Position numbers and translations under genes: made by a program
In this document: piece by piece, positions 9,600 to 22,400 of the stretch
How positions within the stretch are numbered: position 1 is the stretch's first letter
Layout: every line of letters starts with the position of its first letter
Assembly (NCBI GenBank): GCA_964036045.1
Contig: OZ038384.1
Coordinates: 41,265,704 to 41,329,703 of the forward strand
Length of the DNA: 64,000 bases
Origin: Eutreptiella sp. 'Long Island Sound 2002'
Lineage: Eukaryota; Euglenozoa; Euglenophyceae; Eutreptiales; Eutreptiaceae
Direction of reading: 5' to 3'
Notes under the pieces: model-generated
Seen by the model: only the letters and a program-made list of their open reading frames with translations
The model's database searches: none
Told to the model about the DNA's origin: nothing

Positions 9600-10582
9600 T
9601 ATATGTCTGCTTATCTGTGCACTCTGTCTTCCTTGGATGATCCATTTGTCACAGAGCTGAGGTTCTTTTTCAGTCCTACAGACCACTGGATCTTTCAGAC
9701 GATCCAGACAAACAGGCACCCCATTTTCTTGGCAGCCCTCTTGCCACCATGATCGGATACTTTGGCAGAAATGTCATCAAAAATCCTACCCATGTAGTCA
9801 CGGTGAGCCACAATGTGTTTGCAAATAGCTTCCACTGTTTGACCTTCTGTTGTGAAACCGGTGGCACCGATGACCATGTGTTGGAGTGCAGTCCGATTAC
9901 CATCAGTATAGTTCAACATTATGCCCTTGAGACAAACGAATGTATCGCTCCGGATATCACCGTCTATGTTCCCTTTCAAGCGGGGGCTCTTAAGCAAAAA
10001 ATGTCTTGTTTGTTGCGGTGGTTGCCGGCCTCCACAATTTCTAGAATTATACTTCTGAATCTTTTTGTCTGAATCACAGTGTAATGTTGAACGTGAAATC
10101 TCCAAACAAAAGTAGTAGAACTCCTCATTTCTAGCAAGGTTTTAGGTCTCCTTTTGCGAGAAATCTAATAAGCCAATTTTGTACACACTTTGTGCCTCTT
10201 TGTGCTTCAAGACTTCGGAACGGTCGTTGATTGTACATCGCCCGTTTCGTTGACGGACAGATCTTCGTGAAGTCCAGTGTACTACTCTATCTCTTTCGTG
10301 TACCATGCCATATTTTTGGACAGCAATTGCATGCGCACGATTCTAGTTCGGCAGTTCTTCTTCGTGACAGTTTTGTAGATTGTTCCATCCATTGTTTTCC
10401 ATATACATTTCGCATAACCCAGCTTCACCAGAGGATCGTAAGACAATGCAAGGCAAAACTTCAAAGTCCGGCACGCGGTGGTGGATGGACCATCGCATTC
10501 CAAAGAAGCTACTTGGGTTATTGGCTCCAATGCCTATCCACTTAGTGTTTCTGCTTCTTGTGCAATAATTCTCTGTTTTCAT
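9600..10582 (-). pseudogene. decayed coding remnant of an unidentified protein family (right copy)
   Basis: Read on minus, frames at about 10530-10282 and 10105-9695 and a shifted frame down to 9600 look like pieces of one protein. The first carries TTACRTLKFCLALSYDPLV. The second has LKGIMLNYTDGNRTAL and then a long amphipathic stretch. A frameshift near 9728 is needed to reach ENGVPVCLDR and TEKEPQLCDKWII. The last part is shared, inverted, with 1745-1988. I do not recognise the family. Intron boundaries are unclear and the frames are broken, so this is treated as a relic. Confidence 0.4.
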
Positions 10583-12760
10583 CGCTTCTACCCATTTTCT
10601 TCTGCTTTGCGGCCCTCTCTTCGGTCAAGAGTGCACTCACCTGCTCCTAACCACTGAAGCATTTACCTGGGTCCCCATTTTTGGGAACAATAGGGTACCC
10701 TTTGGAATGCACCAGCCACTTTTTTTTGCACTCACTTGCTTTTGTGTTTTTTGCCATCGGTTCGGCAATCATATCCTCAACAGTATTTGTAGATGACTGC
10801 AAGGCAGCAGCCAAATGGTATGGTGGGTGCTGAGGTGTTTCATGTTGTGCCTTTGTTCGCAATGTTGCGCGGCAAAAGTTTTGAATGCGGTTTGTGGTCC
10901 ACGTTTGCCCATTTTGTAAGATCTAAAACGGAGTGAGACAATTAAACAGGTTGTCGTGTTACATGCAAAAGCTTGGATGAGTGTCTAAAAAGTCGTTCCA
11001 TGCCTTCCTTGTTGGCGTGCTACCAGTACATTAGGCTGGCAAGCCAACGCGACTGGAAGGCAACATGGTTGTGACAGTGTGGCCCACAAGCTGCGTTCTG
11101 TGTTACTACGCTAGAAGGGTGGTATAATGATGGCACCATTGATGATAGCGTCCCCAATGGGGCACGGTGACATCATCAATGAGATGACACACAACGTCAT
11201 GAGCCGTGAACTTTTGAAAAGCAATAGTCCAAAAAAATTAGACGGCAACGGGAAAAAACTCAAAAGCTTAGAAAAAGTGTCTCAAAGATGCTGGGGTCAA
11301 AAAAAGGAAAAAATGCAAAGAACAGACGAAAAGCAAATGTCGAACAAAAAAGTGTTCGAAATGTACTCAAGATCCATTGATTGGAAATAAACGCTGAATC
11401 CAAAATAACCGATTAATTCGTGTTGTTTGAACAAATAAGCGCGTTGAACCGGTTATTTTAAAAAAGATAATTGTGTCAACCGGGTATTTTTGAAAACACA
11501 ATCGGGAAAACCCGGTAAGGTTCAACACTGCCAAGTTCCAAACCCTATTGGAAGAAGTACGGAAACTGATGTCGTGTAGGCATTGCACAGCAAGCCGTTT
11601 TTGTTGCCGCATCAGCAGGCATCAAAAATGCTAGATATTTGAATCAAGACCAATGGCCCAATCTTCATGCAGAGCGGGGTGGTGCACCGAATTTTCAGAA
11701 TGTGGGCAAACAATCAATGTGGCACTATTGTTCTGTATTGTACGAAAGAGCATGGCCAAGTCTACGTGCTCAAATTTGGGTTTAGGAATTTTTGGAAGAG
11801 TCTGCCCGAGCGGCGACCCATTGCGGGATGTAGGCAATTGGATGTGCACAAGAAGCACTGTGAAGCGGCCTAGTGCTGTTCCTAAGCGCGTCGATGTGAA
11901 AGCTAAGCACCCTTTGCAGCCCCTCACAAATGTCGTGTGGCCGAGCCAACTAGTGGCCAACGGTTATCCCGGGGGGGCTAGGCACCACAACACCCAGGTC
12001 TCGAGCTAAGCAACACATGTGTGAATGTCGTAACGATGCGTTGCATCCAACAATGCGAATGCCCCTTGTGTCGTGAACCCTATTTTGTTTGATTCCAATG
12101 TCATTCAAATGTGTTTCGGAGAACAACCTTGACTAAAAGTTCAAGCAGGCTTGAAATGGATTTGAAATCTTACGATTAGATCTTAAAAAGCTGTGCTAAA
12201 CAAATATAGCCGAGACCCGAAGACTTCTGTTTGCATACCGTTTGTTTGTTACTTTCCTTCTTCTTTTCCTTCGCGGTCATTACACAGCGACGCCATTCTC
12301 TACTGAAATGCAACTACCGAAGGAACCACGACACACTACAGCCGGCGCAGAAGTCAATGGAGCAGATTTTTTTTAATTACCTTCCCTATCTCTTTCTCTT
12401 TCTTCATTGTATCCCGCACTGAGCATGTGAAGAACACCCCATTGAGGATGCAGGCAGTTGCGCTGAGTGGTTTTTTGCTTCTTCCAAAGCGGGTTCTTCG
12501 AAAACAGAAATTGCACTAGGCTAAGAGGAATGGGTAGGTATAGGCGAGCATCCCCGCTTTCGAAAAGACCCCATAACCCAAAGTGTGATCTCAGCGTACC
12601 CCGAAGTGTGATGTCAAGGGCAAACCGATCATGGCACACGTGGGTCGGTGGGGCCGAAGCAGTCGTCATCGGAGATCGGCGCTGTGCTTAGAACACTGAA
12701 GTCCGGCGGGATGCCTTACGAGTACCCAGCTGAACAACTTGCATGGGACGGCGCACTTCC
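10583..12760. other. anonymous DNA, no gene recognised
   Basis: Only small open frames occur, the longest about 119 codons at 11653-12009 (plus), none with a known motif. The composition is AT-rich around 11.2-11.6 kb. No repeat shared with other parts of the window was seen. Confidence 0.45.
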
Positions 12761-12769
12761 TATCTATTT

Positions 12770-13590
12770 GTCAGTGACTCTGGAGACGGAAATTATGTGG
12801 CCGTTCCACTTACTTGTGGGCCAGCGGTGAGTTCGTCTTCCCCTGTGTGACGTTGGAGACCCCCTATACAGCAAATATGTAGCTAATCCACCGACTTGTG
12901 GGCGAATGATGATTATGTGTCCTGCTTTGACGCGGTGGGGAGCCCCTAGCCGGCACGGGCTGTGTAACCGATCCGCCGGCCATTGCTAATTTTAGCCACT
13001 GTTTGGAGGAGTTGGGGACGCCCCATACACCAAAAAAAACGTTGCTCATCCGCCCACTTGTGGGCCACTAATGATCTCGTTGTCCCATTTGTGGCGTTGG
13101 GGGGTCCCCAAACCTTTAGAGTGGGTGACAAAATCATTAGTGGCCCATAAATGGGCGCATTCGCGATACGACATGTGCCATATGCGGCTCCCCAACTCCT
13201 GAAAGCAGGGGACAAAATCAGTAATTGCCCACAAAAAGGCGGTTTGGCTATGCAACTATCTAAGCCTGGCCATTTGGGGGGTCCCCAACGCTTCAAAGGG
13301 GGGGTGAAGTCAGAAATAGCCCACAAATGGGGGCATTGGCTACATTCCCCCTACCTTTTGGGGGATCCCCAACAGTTCCCACCGGGGGGGGATAATGTTG
13401 ACAGTGGACCACAAATGGACGGACTGTCTGCACAACCCATGCCATATGGGGGGTCCCCAAAGCGTGAGAGCGGGGGGCAAAATTCAGCATGGCCCACAAA
13501 TGGGCGCATGGGCTAAATAACCGCTACCGTCTACCGGGTCCCCAACGTTTTGGAGCGGGGGACAGATTCAGCACTGGCCCACGGAGGGGC
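12770..13590. repeat. diverged ~88-bp repeats in a head-to-head inverted array
   Basis: A GCCCACAAATGGGCGCAT-like block recurs at about 13142, 13227, 13319, 13408, 13493 and 13577, each followed by a GGGTCCCCAA-like block. Left of about 13101 the same motifs appear reverse-complemented, e.g. CCGCCCACTTGTGGGCCACTAATGAT near 13050 in two halves. The inversion centre is the GGGGGGTCCCC segment near 13101. Units are well diverged. Confidence 0.7.
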
Positions 13591-13679
13591 AGATTGACGA
13601 GATAAACCCTGCTGTCTGCGGGTTCCAACACCTCAGACTGAAAGACACAATCAACAGTGGTAATCACAAGTGGAAAATA

Positions 13680-13830
13680 CTTGTTTTTTGTAAGTTTTTT
13701 ACTCAGTAAAATAACCAGTTGTTTGTCTACTAAGTAAATGACTTACTAAAACAATATTTTTTACTGAGTAATTTACACAGAAGGAAAAAAATTTTCTTGC
13801 CAAGTAAAGTACTTAGTAAAAGACCCGCCC
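13680..13830. repeat. AT-rich cluster of TTTACTnAGTAAA-type palindromes
   Basis: TTTTACTCAGTAAAA, TACTAAGTA, TTTTTTACTGAGTAA and AAGTACTTAGTAAAA-like strings occur within about 150 bp. Single ACTAGG/ACTGG variants follow to 13920. The cluster could be a protein-binding site group or an AT-rich element end. No gene is seen. Confidence 0.55.
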
Positions 13831-13929
13831 GCAGAGGAAAAGCTTAGGTTCTAAATGTTTTTTTACTGGATTTTGAAACTTAATAAAAAGAATTGTGAAA
13901 AGAATTTTACTAGGTTTTACCATGGACCC

Positions 13930-16452
13930 CAGAAACAGGGCTTCCGCCAATGAACAAGAAAGCAGATCCTGCCCCATTGCTTTGGCGGTAAACCATCGCA
14001 GTTGCGTGGTTTCCACTCAGAAGGAAAGGCCCGTCAGGGCGGACTGGAAAGCAGTGAACAATTTTGGGCAGAACAGAGGGCCGGACTTGTCTTCGATCAG
14101 ATGGCTTAGTTTTGTGGTTGGAGGGTCCGGAAAAGCCACTGGCAGTTCACTGCCAACCGCTGGCAGCTAACTGCGAGCCGGGTTGCCACACCAGCGTCAC
14201 TTGCTCCACACACGACCCACACATGCACAGGTACACACAGGTACTATCAGACCAGCATCAGATCATGGTCAGACATTGGAAAGGCTGGAAGAGCAGGTGC
14301 AGCAAATAGTGGCAGGGGAAATAGTGGGGGTTTGAGATGAACTTTTGAACACTGGAATATTGGCAGCCACACCATCATACATCGACGCCCTTATGTTGAT
14401 CTGTGATATACACGGATCAAAGTGTACCGTCAGGTTGCTGCTGCTTTTGCACTCAGAAGCAGCATCATGGAGCACCCAGCAGTAGCATATGCTGCACCAT
14501 GCGTGAAAGGCGTGGCCAGCTCACCAAACAACCAGCCACTGTGGCCCGCACAGCAGGTCCATAACACCAACATATCCCTGGGATGGTTGGTGTGTAACAA
14601 ACCCTGCATGCACATGCGCACGCAAGTGAAGCGCACACCCAGGAAATGAATTGGCGACAATTGGCAACATCAGTGGTGTTGCCCCGCGACTTTTCCAAAT
14701 GGAAAAAGAAAAGATTGTGCCTATCCAAAACTGGTACCCAAAGAGCCTGAAAGAAAAATTATTGTCCAAAGCAGCGCAGGTGTATACACCCCCTCAACCC
14801 CTCATGTACGCGACGGTCACACCAGCCCTCAAGGGGACACTTGCTGAGTGACAGTACGTTATGAATAACAACATTGGACAAGCACGCACCCGGTGCAGGT
14901 ACACACACAGACGCACTCAGACACACCTTTGGCTCATCGATCGAAGGACACCACAGTAGAGTGTGCATGTGGGTTTAGCAGAGGGAGAACTCATGCTGTA
15001 GCTTCAGGGTGCAGGCACCGACGCAGACAGGCAGGGCAGAAACAATGAGATCAGACAAATGCACAGTGTGGCAAAACTAATGCACTACGTGTGCACAGCA
15101 TGGGCACTACATATTTGTTGCTGGAACCCACATTGTATGCCATCAACACCACGACCTCCTGAGAACATGCAGCTGACGGGCAACAAAGAGCGTCCGCAAG
15201 GAGCCGTGGGGGACACTGGCAGGCCACACGCGAGCAGACCTAACAGTCGGAGTAGGGGAGCCCGTGTCATACAGGCATAGTGTCCGCCCAGCAACCATTA
15301 TGGCAGCTGTTTAAAAGATGTCTGGATGGCAGGGTAGCGTACTGAACCCATGGACTAGGCTCCTAAATATGATATCCTTCCTCCTGAGAGGATCAAAACC
15401 GCACCGAAACACAGTCCTTCATCATTGCCATCATCTTCTCTAGAGGCATCCTCCTCTGCCCATAATCCATGACACTGGTATATGCCCAGGGCAGAGTTAG
15501 GCTTAAATGGGGTCTCAGTACTTCCAGTAATACTACAACTTTGCAATGTGTGCAGAGGTGTCGCCTGCGAATTGAACCTCCAGCCTCGCCTGTTTACCAA
15601 AGCCATCCACTGGGACTTGCAGGAGTCGGTTCAGCTGGAGCATTTAAATGCAATACAAACACATCTGTCTGCCATCATGCCACCGTCATGGACTTGTGCC
15701 GTGGTGCTGCCAGCTATGGACGTCATGGGTATGGTAACTCAGCAACGGAGGCAGCGGGCACACCACATAAAAACAGACAGGAACACCACGGAGGCAGCAA
15801 GCACCAGCACACAGCAGTGCTTAGGTGCAGTTGGAAGAAGCCAGTGAATAGCAAGCACTCTGCCAGTGCGGGTGCAACAGAACCCTTAGTGGGCAGCCAG
15901 AAGCTTGGCACATGGCAGAAGAAGGCATGGCATCACTTGGAGACAGATAGACAGAGGGGGCACTGGCTGTAACCCACCACCACTGGCCTTACACAGTGGG
16001 TAGAGAAGTTTTCTTGGAGAACGTAAAGCAGATGAGCACTCTTGTTGGCCTGCTACTATCCCACGGCGGACAACAGGGGAAGGAGGGGAGGAGTGACAAG
16101 GCTTGTCTGAGAGGTTTATGTAGGATTGGCAGAAGTGCGGGTCACCTCAGGGTCGTGGAAGGGTTGTGCAGGGCCCCCAAGCATCGATTCATGCTCGCTT
16201 TATCTGCAAATGTTACTCCTTCCCCATGCTTAGGCTTGCCCCCTTCTCCGCATGCTCGATAGGCTCAGCTTGAAGGAGTGAGGACCCCCTTGGCAGTAAG
16301 ATGTCCACTTTGCGGGCTGGAGGGTGGGTGCCTTTGTGGGGGGCCCCTACTACGGGCCTCAAGTCCAAGCCCCACCCCTCCTATTGTTCGTCTGCTTCCC
16401 GAGGTAGGCCCCATGGCTCATGGGACCTACGAATCATTGGCTAATCCCCTCT
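13930..16452. other. anonymous DNA left of the satellite array
   Basis: No open frame longer than about 167 codons and no recognised domain. A small CTGGCAGT/ACTGCCA inverted motif near 14140-14170 is the only structure noted. Confidence 0.45.
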
Positions 16453-19400
16453 TCCGGTTGCGGAAGAGCTGGCCTAGAAAGGGCAGTCAAGTGAGAGATA
16501 CAATGAGAGGTACAGTGAAAGGTTGATTGGGAAGTAAAGTGGCAGGTAGAGTGGGAGGTCGCGTGGGAGGTAGAACACAACAACTGAGAGCATTGAAATG
16601 TGGGTTCTGAACCCAAAGGTGGGGGCACATGGCTGTATACCCAGTCTTTTCATGCCACGCATCCGAAACTATACACCTACTCCCAGCTAACACAATAGTT
16701 TTGCGTGCCAGCAAAACCTACCAAAAGCCCAAAAGACTGGCATTTGCACAGTGTTCGCAATGTGCGATGAGGAGAGACGTGGAGCCAGGGCCCAAGGGTG
16801 ATGGGACCTATGAATGCAGTCAAGCCAGAGGTTTGAGCTTGAACTACACGGGGTACTCGCAACAGCTAATCGCCATTTGCACTCGAGAGCCTGTGTGGCG
16901 GTGTTATGGCCATTCTACCAGACTTTGCTCTGCCTATGTTCTACTCTATGTTGCTTATTTCCTCACAAGCAGTACAGCAAATGTTTGGACCATCTTAATT
17001 TGGGACCTAAGTGTCTCTTGGACAAGGAGTATGGCTGCTCTATCCAATGACTGGGTTCCCACGAGTTGGGAGTTTGATGCTCAGCGTGCCTCCCCCACTC
17101 CTCCGCCTTGCCAAAGCACCCATGGCCGGCCTCTAGGCCCGCGGCTCTTTCGTCTTTGGTACCCCCTCTACCCTATACCCCCGCATGCAGTTTTGCCTCT
17201 TTTCTTTTGCGCAATGCCTCAACGCCTGTCCAAGCACGCAGTGTGCTGCGAAACCATCGTCGCCCACTCCCATCACCCCCGATCAGCGCGGCTACTAGGG
17301 ATACTGCTTCTCCGGTGGTGGTACGGCCAAGCCGAGCGGGTCTACCCTGTGCCTGCCCGTCGGGCCCAGTGGGCCGCCTCTTTTTGTGCTCTGGCCCCTT
17401 TGGATGGCCTGTGCCCCGGCATCATCCGCATGCACGACTTCCTCTTGGGGGCTTGGAATGGATGGAGCCAGAGTGGCCGCCGCTCCCGGGGGGGGCAGGG
17501 TCTGGCCGCATGCTATTCCGGGCCTCTCCAGGTATGACGTGGGCGCCAAGGGCGCCACATTGCATGAGGCCCTTGTCTGACGCTATCCCGGCGCCTCTTT
17601 CGCCCGCGACACACCCTCTAGCCCCGGCACCGCGTGCCTCCCCTGGACTTGGCACATGTACTTTGCGCCGGTTTGGTGGGATGAGACCTGTGCCCCCTTG
17701 TGGCGCTACCGCGGGCAGCGATGGGATCCTCGCTCCGACGCGTGGCTGCTCCACCCGTGGCGCCAGCTTGTCTACTTGCAGGACCGGCAATGGGAGGGAC
17801 CGCGTGGTTGGGGCGGACTGCTGGGGGCGGGTGTGGGAAAACGACCTCTACCCCCCCCCCCTCCCGCCTTTGACAACCATTGGTCAGAAGTTGCTGGGGA
17901 CGGTGCTCGCCTCCTCCCCAGCAGTGTCACCAATGTTTGGTGGGGAATGGTCCGCGAGCCCGGCCAGGTCGTGGAGACAGCTACCGGTCCCGACGTCCTG
18001 GGGAGGGGATGCCACCCCTACACCCCCCCCCCACACACACACAACACCGCCCCTCCCAAAGCAGCCGGGTCCCCAGGGGGCTCTCACTAGGTGTCTCTCT
18101 GCCCTCTACCCGGGGAGGTGCGGACTGCCCTTGGGGGACTCCGGTTGCGGAAGAGCTGGCCTAGAAAGGGCAGTCAAGTGAGAGATACAATGAGAGGTAC
18201 AGTGAAAGGTTGATTGGGAAGTAAAGTGGCAGGTAGAGTGGGAGGTCGCGTGGGAGGTAGAACACAACAACTCAGAGCATTGAAATGTGGGTTCTGAACC
18301 CAAAGGTGGGGGCACATGGCTGTACACCCAGTCTTTTCATGCCACGCATCCGAAACTATACACCTACTCCCAGCTAACACAATAGTTTTGCGTGCCAGCA
18401 AAACCTACCAAAAGCCCAAAAGACTGGCATTTGCACAGTGTTCGCAATGTGCGATGAGGAGAGACATGGAGCCAGGGCCCAAGGGTGATGGGACCTATGA
18501 ATGCAGTCAAGCCAGAGGTTTGAGCTTGAACTACACGGGGTACTCGCAACAGCTAATCGCCATTTGCACTCGAGAGCCTGTGTGGCGGTGTTATGGCCAT
18601 TCTACCAGACTTTGCTCTGCCTATGTTCTACTCTATGTTGCTTATTTCCTCACAAGCAGTACAGCAAATGTTTGGACCATCTTAATTTGGGACCTAAGTG
18701 TCTCTTGGACAAGGAGTATGGCTGCTCTATCCAATGACTGGGTTCCCACGAGTTGGGAGTTTGATGCTCAGCGTGCCTCCCCCACTCCTCCGCCTTGCCA
18801 AAGCACCCATGGCCGGCCTCTAGGCCCGCGGCTCTTTCGTCTTTGGTACCCCCTCTACCCTATACCCCCGCATGCAGTTTTGCCTCTTTTCTTTTGCGCA
18901 ATGCCTCAACGCCTGTCCAAGCACGCAGTGTGCTGCGAAACCATCGTCGCCCACTCCCATCACCCCCGATCAGCGCGGCTACTAGGGATACTGCTTCTCC
19001 GGTGGTGGTACGGCCAAGCCGAGCGGGTCTACCCTGTGCCTGCCCGTCGGGCCCAGTGGGCCGCCTCTTTTTGTGCTCTGGCCCCTTTGGATGGCCTGTG
19101 CCCCGGCATCATCCGCATGCACGACTTCCTCTTGGGGGCTTGGAATGGATGGAGCCAGAGTGGCCGCCGCTCCCGGGGGGGGCAGGGTCTGGCCGCATGC
19201 TGTTCCGGGCCTCTCCAGGTATGACGTGGGCGCCAAGGGCGCCACATTGCATGAGGCCCTTGTCTGACGCTATCCCGGCGCCTCTTTCGCCCGCGACACA
19301 CCCTCTAGCCCCCGCACCGCGTGCCTCCCCTGGACTTGGCACATGTACTTTGCGCCGGTTTGGTGGGATGAGACCTGTGCCCCCTTGTGGCGCTACCGCG

Positions 19401-22400
19401 GGCAGCGATGGGATCCTCGCTCCGACGCGTGGCTGCTCCACCCGTGGCGCCAGCTTGTCTACTTGCAGGACCGGCAATGGGAGGGACCGCGTGGTTGGGG
19501 CGGACTGCTGGGGGCGGGTGTGGGAAAACGACCTCTACCCCCCCCCCTCCCGCCTTTGACAACCATTGGTCAGAAGTTGCTGGGGACGGTGCTCGCCTCC
19601 TCCCCAGCAGTGTCACCAATGTTTGGTGGGGAATGGTCCGCGAGCCCGGCCAGGTCGTGGAGACAGCTACCGGTCCCGACGTCCTGGGGAGGGGATGCCA
19701 CCCCTACACCCCCCACCCACACACACACAACACCGCCCCTCCCAAAGCAGCCGGGTCCCCAGGGGGCTCTCACTAGGTGTCTCTCTGCCCTCTACCCGGG
19801 GAGGTGCGGACTGCCCTTGGGGGACTCCGGTTGCGGAAGAGCTGGCCTAGAAAGGGCAGTCAAGTGAGAGATACAATGAGAGGTACAGTGAAAGGTTGAT
19901 TGGGAAGTAAAGTGGCAGGTAGAGTGGGAGGTCGCGTGGGAGGTAGAACACAACAACTGAGAGCATTGAAATGTGGGTTCTGAACCCAAAGGTGGGGGCA
20001 CATGGCTGTACACCCAGTCTTTTCATGCCACGCATCCGAAACTATACACCTACTCCCAGCTAACACAATAGTTTTGCGTGCCAGCAAAACCTACCAAAAG
20101 CCCAAAAGACTGGCATTTGCACAGTGTTCGCAATGTGCGATGAGGAGAGACATGGAGCCAGGGCCCAAGGGTGATGGGACCTATGAATGCAGTCAAGCCA
20201 GAGGTTTGAGCTTGAACTACACGGGGTACTCGCAACAGCTAATCGCCATTTGCACTCGAGAGCCTGTGTGGCGGTGTTATGGCCATTCTACCAGACTTTG
20301 CTCTGCCTATGTTCTACTCTATGTTGCTTATTTCCTCACAAGCAGTACAGCAAATGTTTGGACCGTCTTAAGTTGGGACCTAAGTGTCTCTTGGACAAGG
20401 AGTATGGCTGTTCTATCCAATGACTGGGTTCCCACGAGTTGGGAGTTTGATGCTCAGCGTGCCTCCCCCACTCCTCCGCCTTGCCAAAGCACCCATGGCC
20501 GGCCTCTAGGCCCGCGGCTCTTTCGTCTTTGGTACCCCCTCTACCCTATACCCCCGCATGCAGTTTTGTCTCTTTTCTTTTGCGCAATGCCTCAACGCCT
20601 GTCCAAGCACGCAATGTGCTGCGAAACCATCGCCGCCCACTCCCCTCACCCCCGATCAGCGCGGCTACTAGGGATACTGCTTCTCCGGTGGTGGTGCGGC
20701 CAAGCCGAGCGGGTCTACCCTGTGCCTGCCCGTCGGGCCCAGTGGGCCGCCTCTTTTTGTGCTCTGGCCCCTTTGGATGGCCTGTATCCCGGCATCATCC
20801 GCATGCACGACTTCCTCTTGGGGGCTTGGAATGGATGGAGCCAGAGTGGCCGCCGCTCCCGGGGGGGGCAGGGTCTGGCCGCATGCTGTTCCGGGCCTCT
20901 CCAGGTATGACGTGGGCGCCAAGGGCGCCACATTGCATGAGGCCCTTGTCCGACGCTATCCCTCTTTCGCCCGCGACACACCCTCTAGCCCCCACACCGC
21001 GTGCCTCCCCTGGACTTGGCACATGTACTTTGCGCCGGTTTGGTGGGATGAGACCTGTGCCCCCTTGTGGCGCTACCGCGGGCAGCGATGGGATCCTCGC
21101 TCCGACGCGTGGCTGCTCCACCCGTGGCGCCGGCTTGTCTACTTGCAGGACCGGCAATGGGAGGGACCGCGTGGTTGGGGCGGACTGCTGGGGGCGGGTG
21201 TGGGAAAACGACCTCTACCCCCCCCCCCTCCCGCCTTTGACAACCATTGGTCAGAAGTTGCTGGGGACGGTGCTCGCCTCCTCCCCAGCAGTGTCACCAA
21301 TGTTTGGTGGGGAATGGTCCGCGAGCCCGGCCAGGTCGTGGAGACAGCTACCGGTCCCGACGTCCTGGGGAGGGGATGCCACCCCTACACCCCCCCCCCC
21401 CCCCCACACACAACACCGCCCCTCCCAAAGCAGCCGGGTCCCCAGGGGGCTCTCACTAGGTGTCTCTCTGCCCTCTACCCGGGGAGGTGCGGGCTGCCCT
21501 TGGGGGACTCCGGTTGCGGAAGAGCTGGCCTAGAAAGGGCAGTCAAGTGAGAGATACAATGAGAGGTACAGTGAAAGGTTGATTGGGAAGTAAAGTGGCA
21601 GGTAGAGTGGGAGGTCGCGTGGGAGGTAGAACACAACTGAGAGCATTGAAATGTGGGTTCTGAACCCAAAGGTGGGGGCACATGGCTGTATACCCAGTCT
21701 TTTCATGCCACGCATCCGAAACTATACACCTACTCCCAGCTAACACAATAGTTTTGCGTGCCAGCAAAACCTACCAAAAGCCCAAAAGACTGGCATTTGC
21801 ACAGTGTTCGCAATGTGCGATGAGGAGAGACATGGAGCCAGGGCCCAAGGGTGATGGGACCTATGAATGCAGTCAAGCCAGAGGTTTGAGCTTGAACTAC
21901 ACGGGGTACTCGCAACAGCTAATCGCCATTTGCACTCGAGAGCCTGTGTGGCGGTGTTATGGCCATTCTACCAGACTTTGCTCTGCCTATGTTCTACTCT
22001 ATGTTGCTTATTTCCTCACAAGCAGTACAGCAAATGTTTGGACCGTCTTAAGTTGGGACCTAAGTGTCTCTTGGACAAGGAGTATGGTTGTTCTATCCAA
22101 TGACTGGGTTCCCACGAGTTGGGAGTTTGATGCTCAACGTGCCTCCCCCACTCCTCCGCCTTGCCAAAGCACCCATGGCCGGCCTCTAGGCCCGCGGCTC
22201 TTTCGTCTTTGGTACCCCCTCTACCCTATAACCCGGCATGCAGTTTTGCCTCTTTTCTTTTGCGCAATGCCTCAACGCCTGTCCAAGCACGCAGTGTGCT
22301 GCGAAACCATCGCCGCCCACTCCCCTCACCCCCGATCAGCGCGGCTACTAGGGATACTGCTTCTCCGGTGGTGGTACGGCCAAGCCGAGCGGGTCTACCC

